Source: CAZJNX01 sp964547415
GTDB taxonomy: Bacteria; Pseudomonadota; Alphaproteobacteria; Rhizobiales; Amorphaceae
Assembly: GCA_964547415.1 (NCBI GenBank)
Contig: CAZJNX010000205.1
Location: 1 to 8,216 of the forward strand
Length of the DNA stretch: 8,216 nucleotides
Direction of reading: 5' to 3'
How positions within the stretch are numbered: position 1 is the first letter of the stretch; every line of letters begins with the position of its first letter. Both the position numbers and the translations under genes were made by a program. The notes under the pieces are model-generated. The model was not told the origin of the DNA. It was given only the letters and a program-made list of their open reading frames with translations, and did no database searches. Below are positions 6,055 through 8,216 of this stretch, in pieces.

Positions 6055-6509
6055 CCGGCACGGCGGCCGACGCCCTCGACGCCGCCGACCGGGACCTTCT
6101 CGAGGCCGCCCGCCGGGCCGGTGAGCGCGCCTTCGCCCCCTACTCCGGCTTCCTGGTCGGCGCGGCCGCCCGCACCTCCGACGGGGTGATCCATCCGGGG
6201 GCGAACCTCGAGAACGCGTCCTATGGCCTGTCCCTGTGCGCGGAGGTCCAGGCGCTGATGGCGGCGAGCTTTTCCGGCGGGTCGGTGGTCGCGATCGCCG
6301 TGACCGGCCGCGGGCGGGACGCCGCGCCGCCGTGGCCCGTCGTCACCCCGTGCGGGCGCTGCCGGCAGCTGATCGCCGAGGCCGCGGCCCGCGGCGCCCA
6401 CGACGTCCGCGTGATCGCGGCCGCCCACGATTTCTCGTCCGTCCTGGTGCGGCCGATCTCCGCGCTCCTGCCGGACGGCTTCGGCCGAAAGACCCTCGGC
6501 CCGCGCTGA
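6051..6509 (+). CDS. cdd: Cytidine deaminase, short zinc-dependent type
   Basis: A 152-residue cytidine deaminase, which turns cytidine and deoxycytidine into uridine and deoxyuridine for pyrimidine salvage. Active-site features are APYSGFLVGAA (residues 29-39), the substrate-binding GANLENASYG (50-59), the zinc site CAE (C63, E65 as proton shuttle) and PCGRC (C101, C104). Length and the three-cysteine zinc site fit the small homotetrameric group. Many members have Arg right after CAE; here it is Val66. The start is most likely TTG at 6051, overlapping the fpr stop as TTGA; no in-frame ATG lies before the conserved YSGF motif. A 4-bp overlap implies translational coupling to fpr. The gene ends 6 bp from the convergent fatty acid hydroxylase gene. 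Confidence 0.93.
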   Translation: MTGTAADALDAADRDLLEAARRAGERAFAPYSGFLVGAAARTSDGVIHPGANLENASYGLSLCAEVQALMAASFSGGSVVAIAVTGRGRDAAPPWPVVTPCGRCRQLIAEAAARGAHDVRVIAAAHDFSSVLVRPISALLPDGFGRKTLGPR

Positions 6510-6523
6510 GGTCGCTCAGCGCG
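6502..6523. terminator. Hairpin holding the stop codons of both convergent genes
   Basis: CGCGCTGAG (6502-6510) and CTCAGCGCG (6515-6523) are perfect 9-bp complementary arms around a GTCG loop. The left arm contains the cdd TGA (6507-6509) and the right arm the complement of the hydroxylase TGA (6516-6518). Each transcript would therefore end its reading frame inside the same stable hairpin. Only 6 bp separate the two genes, and no T-run follows on either strand, so this is a candidate bidirectional terminator or 3'-end protector, not a classic intrinsic terminator. Confidence 0.5.
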
Positions 6524-7166
6524 CCGGGCGCGGGGACGGGCGGAAGCGGGTGCCGAACACCCAGTCCCAGAACGGGCTGGTGACGCCGAAGTTGACCGTC
6601 TCGTCCCGGTGGTGGTGGATCGCGTGGTGCTGGCGGATGCGCCGCCCGAGAAAGGAGCGCATGGGCAGCTGGTGGCAGGCGAAGTGGACGAACTCGTAGG
6701 CCGCGTAGCCGGCCGTGCCCCCCGCCGTCGCGGCGAAGGCGAAGTCGAGGGGAAAGCCGAGGGCCATCATCCCGAGGAAGCACAGGAAGGCGACGGCGAG
6801 CCCCACGTAGTGCTTCATGTTGACGACGTCGTCCGGGTCGAACGGGTCGTTGTGGTGGCTGCGGTGGCCCGGCAGGAGGCGGCGCACGCGCTTCCACAGG
6901 GGCGTCTTCGGCTCCCAGTGCAGAATCCAGCGGTGGAAGACGTACTCGATGAACGTCCACCAGGCGAAGCCGTAGACGAGGGCGAGCGGGACGAGCCACA
7001 GCCGCCCGAGCCCACCGACCACCGCCGCCGCGAGGACGAGCGCCAACGACACGCCGCCGAAGATCGCGATGACCTCCCGCACCGTCGGGTAGAACAGCGC
7101 CTTCGCCACCGTGAACCGCGGGGTCCCGTCCGCCGCCGCGCCCGTCTCCGCCGCCGTGTCCGCCAC
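6516..7166 (-). CDS. Fatty acid hydroxylase / sterol desaturase superfamily membrane protein
   Basis: A 216-residue di-iron membrane oxygenase of the fatty acid hydroxylase superfamily (Pfam PF04116). Its histidine clusters are HRWILH (H78, H83), HRSHH (H101, H104, H105), HFACH (H161, H165) and the run from H180 (HHAIHHH), as expected for a non-heme di-iron centre facing the cytoplasm. Hydrophobic segments lie at about 36-53, 58-77, 121-137 and 141-157. The sequence ends NFGVTSPFWDWVFGT, the usual close of the domain. I chose GTG at 7166-7164 because GAGGAG (7174-7179) stands 7 nt before it; an ATG at 7262 is in frame but lacks a ribosome-binding site. Likely reactions are hydroxylation of fatty acyl chains, a sterol or hopanoid, or a carotenoid; the substrate cannot be told. 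It is divergent from the lipoprotein gene. Confidence 0.88.
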   Translation of the reverse strand: MADTAAETGAAADGTPRFTVAKALFYPTVREVIAIFGGVSLALVLAAAVVGGLGRLWLVPLALVYGFAWWTFIEYVFHRWILHWEPKTPLWKRVRRLLPGHRSHHNDPFDPDDVVNMKHYVGLAVAFLCFLGMMALGFPLDFAFAATAGGTAGYAAYEFVHFACHQLPMRSFLGRRIRQHHAIHHHRDETVNFGVTSPFWDWVFGTRFRPSPRPAR

Positions 7167-7173
7167 GTCCCGG

Positions 7174-7179
7174 CTCCTC
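7174..7179 (-). promoter_or_regulatory. Ribosome-binding site GAGGAG deciding the hydroxylase start
   Basis: GAGGAG on the minus strand lies 7 nt before the GTG at 7166-7164. This is the best ribosome-binding site in the upstream part of the frame and is the reason for preferring the GTG over the in-frame ATG at 7262. Confidence 0.65.
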
Positions 7180-7290
7180 GCGTCCGCTCCTCCGACCGGC
7201 CCGTCCGCCGGCGGGCTGGTCTTAGCAGATCCCGTGCCGCGATGGGAGCGGGGGGCGCGCATGGCGCGGAAAGGGAACCGGCGGGCGGCG

Positions 7291-7319
7291 CTGACAGGGC
7301 GGACGGGCCGTGCTAGGGG
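7291..7319 (+). promoter_or_regulatory. Weak promoter candidate for the lipoprotein-meaB operon
   Basis: CTGACA (7291-7296) and TAGGGG (7314-7319) are 17 bp apart, about 75 bp before the lipoprotein start. The -35 half is good, the -10 half poor. It lies in the 229-bp divergent region between the hydroxylase and lipoprotein genes, where a rightward promoter must exist. Confidence 0.2.
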
Positions 7320-7395
7320 CTCGCCTCGCCCGCGCCCGGGCGCCTGCCGCGCCGCGGGCCGTCCGTGCCTCGCCCCGCCCCGAGACCCGAGCGTC

Positions 7396-7992
7396 ATGAC
7401 CCGTCCAGTGCCCCGCCGCCGGCTTCGCCGGCTCCCTTCCGTCCCGCTCCTCGTCCTTGCCGGCCTCGCGCCGGTTCTCGCCGCCTGCCAGGCGGGCGTG
7501 TCCGCCGGCACCTTCACGACCGAGACCTACGTGACGATCGACGACGACGGCGCGGGCACAGTCGACGCCACCACCCGTTACGGCACGGCGAGCCTCCAGG
7601 CCGCCCTGCCGGAGGCGGAGATCCGCACGATCCGGACCGCCGTCGAGGACCGCACCGTGTCGACCCTCGCCGCCTTCGAGGACGGGGTGCAGGTCGTCCA
7701 GTTCTACCGCGGGCCGGGCGGCACGGTGGAGGAGATCCACGGCGTCACCCATCGCCTGCGCGGGCCCAACGGGGAGCGGATCGGCATGTCCATGGCCGAG
7801 GCGGGCGTCTCCCGCGCCGACTGCCGCGTCGGGCGGAACCTGTGGCGGGGGATGGCCGTCTGTCCGGCACGGCGGGCGGACCGCGTCTTCCTCGTGTTCG
7901 CGATCCCGGGCTACACGGGACCGTTCGACGAGCTGCCCTCCGCGGAGGACCTGTCGCGCGCGGAGCTGCAGCGCATCGTCTGGCGCGCCTGA
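7396..7992 (+). CDS. Probable outer-membrane lipoprotein, YfeY/DUF1131-like
   Basis: A 198-residue lipoprotein precursor. A positively charged N terminus (RRRLRRL) and hydrophobic stretch are followed by the lipobox VLAAC with Cys31 as the lipid attachment site; the next residue is Gln, so retention in the inner membrane is not expected. The C-terminal half resembles E. coli YfeY (DUF1131, Pfam PF06572) as I remember it: a spaced cysteine pair (C143 and C156 here), an aromatic/hydrophobic strand followed by a GP motif, LPSAEDL near the end and a terminal RIVWRA matching KIIWRR. No function is established for that family. The ATG at 7396 has only a weak ribosome-binding site; GTG at 7408 is an in-frame alternative and would still leave a signal peptide. 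It is followed after 19 bp by meaB, so probably co-transcribed, though a shared function is not evident. Confidence 0.82.
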   Translation: MTRPVPRRRLRRLPSVPLLVLAGLAPVLAACQAGVSAGTFTTETYVTIDDDGAGTVDATTRYGTASLQAALPEAEIRTIRTAVEDRTVSTLAAFEDGVQVVQFYRGPGGTVEEIHGVTHRLRGPNGERIGMSMAEAGVSRADCRVGRNLWRGMAVCPARRADRVFLVFAIPGYTGPFDELPSAEDLSRAELQRIVWRA

Positions 7993-8011
7993 GCGCGGAC
8001 CCGGAGGCCGG

Positions 8012-8216
8012 ATGCCGCCGCCCGAACCCGACCCGGACGACCTCGCCCGCCGCCTCCTCGGGGGCGAGCGAACCGCGCTCGCCCGGGCGATCACCCTCAT
8101 CGAATCGCGCAAGGCGAGCCACCGGCCGCTCGCCCGCCAGCTCCTGCAGGCCGTCCTGCCGGAGACGGGAAAGGCCGTCCGCGTCGGCATCACCGGCGTG
8201 CCGGGCGTCGGCAAGT
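8012..8216 (+). CDS. meaB: MeaB, methylmalonyl-CoA mutase-associated GTPase (N-terminal part)
   Basis: The first 68 codons of a MeaB/ArgK-type P-loop GTPase, which protects and reloads the adenosylcobalamin-dependent methylmalonyl-CoA mutase. Visible are the N-terminal helical segment LARAITLIESRKASHRPLA, then LLQAVLPETGKAVRVGITG and the Walker A motif GVPGVGK, cut at the window edge just before the expected Ser or Thr. Family members are usually 300 or more residues. The ATG at 8012 has GGAGG (8003-8007) 4 nt upstream. It follows the lipoprotein gene by 19 bp on the same strand. The mutase itself is not in the window. Presence of meaB suggests that this organism runs the methylmalonyl-CoA (propionate or ethylmalonyl-CoA) route. 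Confidence 0.93.
   Translation, partial: MPPPEPDPDDLARRLLGGERTALARAITLIESRKASHRPLARQLLQAVLPETGKAVRVGITGVPGVGK

Noticed and set aside
7418..7432. Small inverted repeat GCCGGC-TTC-GCCGGC near the start of the lipoprotein gene
   Set aside because: GCCGGC is itself palindromic and common at this base composition; it lies within the signal-peptide codons and needs no further explanation.
7222..8214. 330-codon minus-strand ORF opposite the lipoprotein and meaB genes
   Set aside because: Shadow of two supported genes; no domain or start signal.
1..8216. Search for CRISPR arrays, insertion sequences, integrase genes, tRNA/rRNA genes and toxin-antitoxin or defence genes
   Set aside because: No spaced direct repeats, transposase or integrase motifs, tRNA-like ends or defence domains were found by eye on either strand.

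Overview
The window is a slice of a very GC-rich alphaproteobacterial chromosome. The gene content and order suggest Hyphomicrobiales or a close relative, but this is inference from families and synteny; no rRNA or other phylogenetic marker is present. A run of ten N bases at 3631-3640 shows that it comes from a draft or scaffolded assembly.

Left part (1-3724). A MoxR-type AAA+ ATPase gene runs off the left edge on the minus strand. It is divergent from a compact plus-strand cluster: a DUF1285 protein, a Nudix CoA pyrophosphatase, a DUF6111-like small membrane protein and the CCA tRNA nucleotidyltransferase. Two of the three junctions in this cluster overlap (11 and 14 bp), so it is probably one operon. 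From memory, this is a familiar alphaproteobacterial neighbourhood. The N gap lies in the last 30 codons of the CCA gene and keeps the reading frame.

Middle (3725-5238). ApaG is convergent with the CCA gene. Behind its start lies about 1.1 kb of extremely GC-rich DNA with no recognisable gene. It holds a 26-bp tandem duplication and several inverted repeats. The strongest is a perfect 24-bp palindrome which, on the minus strand, is followed at once by five T residues, like an intrinsic terminator. No annotated gene feeds transcription into it from that side, so an unannotated small RNA on the minus strand is possible. This is the most interesting unexplained feature here.

Right part (5239-8216). 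Ferredoxin-NADP reductase and cytidine deaminase genes overlap by 4 bp through a TTGA junction. They converge on a minus-strand fatty acid hydroxylase/sterol desaturase-family membrane protein. Divergent from that gene is a YfeY/DUF1131-like lipoprotein gene, followed 19 bp later by the first 68 codons of MeaB, the GTPase chaperone of methylmalonyl-CoA mutase.

At both convergent junctions (CCA/ApaG and Cdd/hydroxylase) the two opposing TGA stop codons sit inside the arms of one inverted repeat. Most of the content is ordinary housekeeping (tRNA maturation, CoA turnover, redox, pyrimidine salvage, lipid modification). I found no mobile element, CRISPR array, tRNA or rRNA, and no convincing new multi-gene system.
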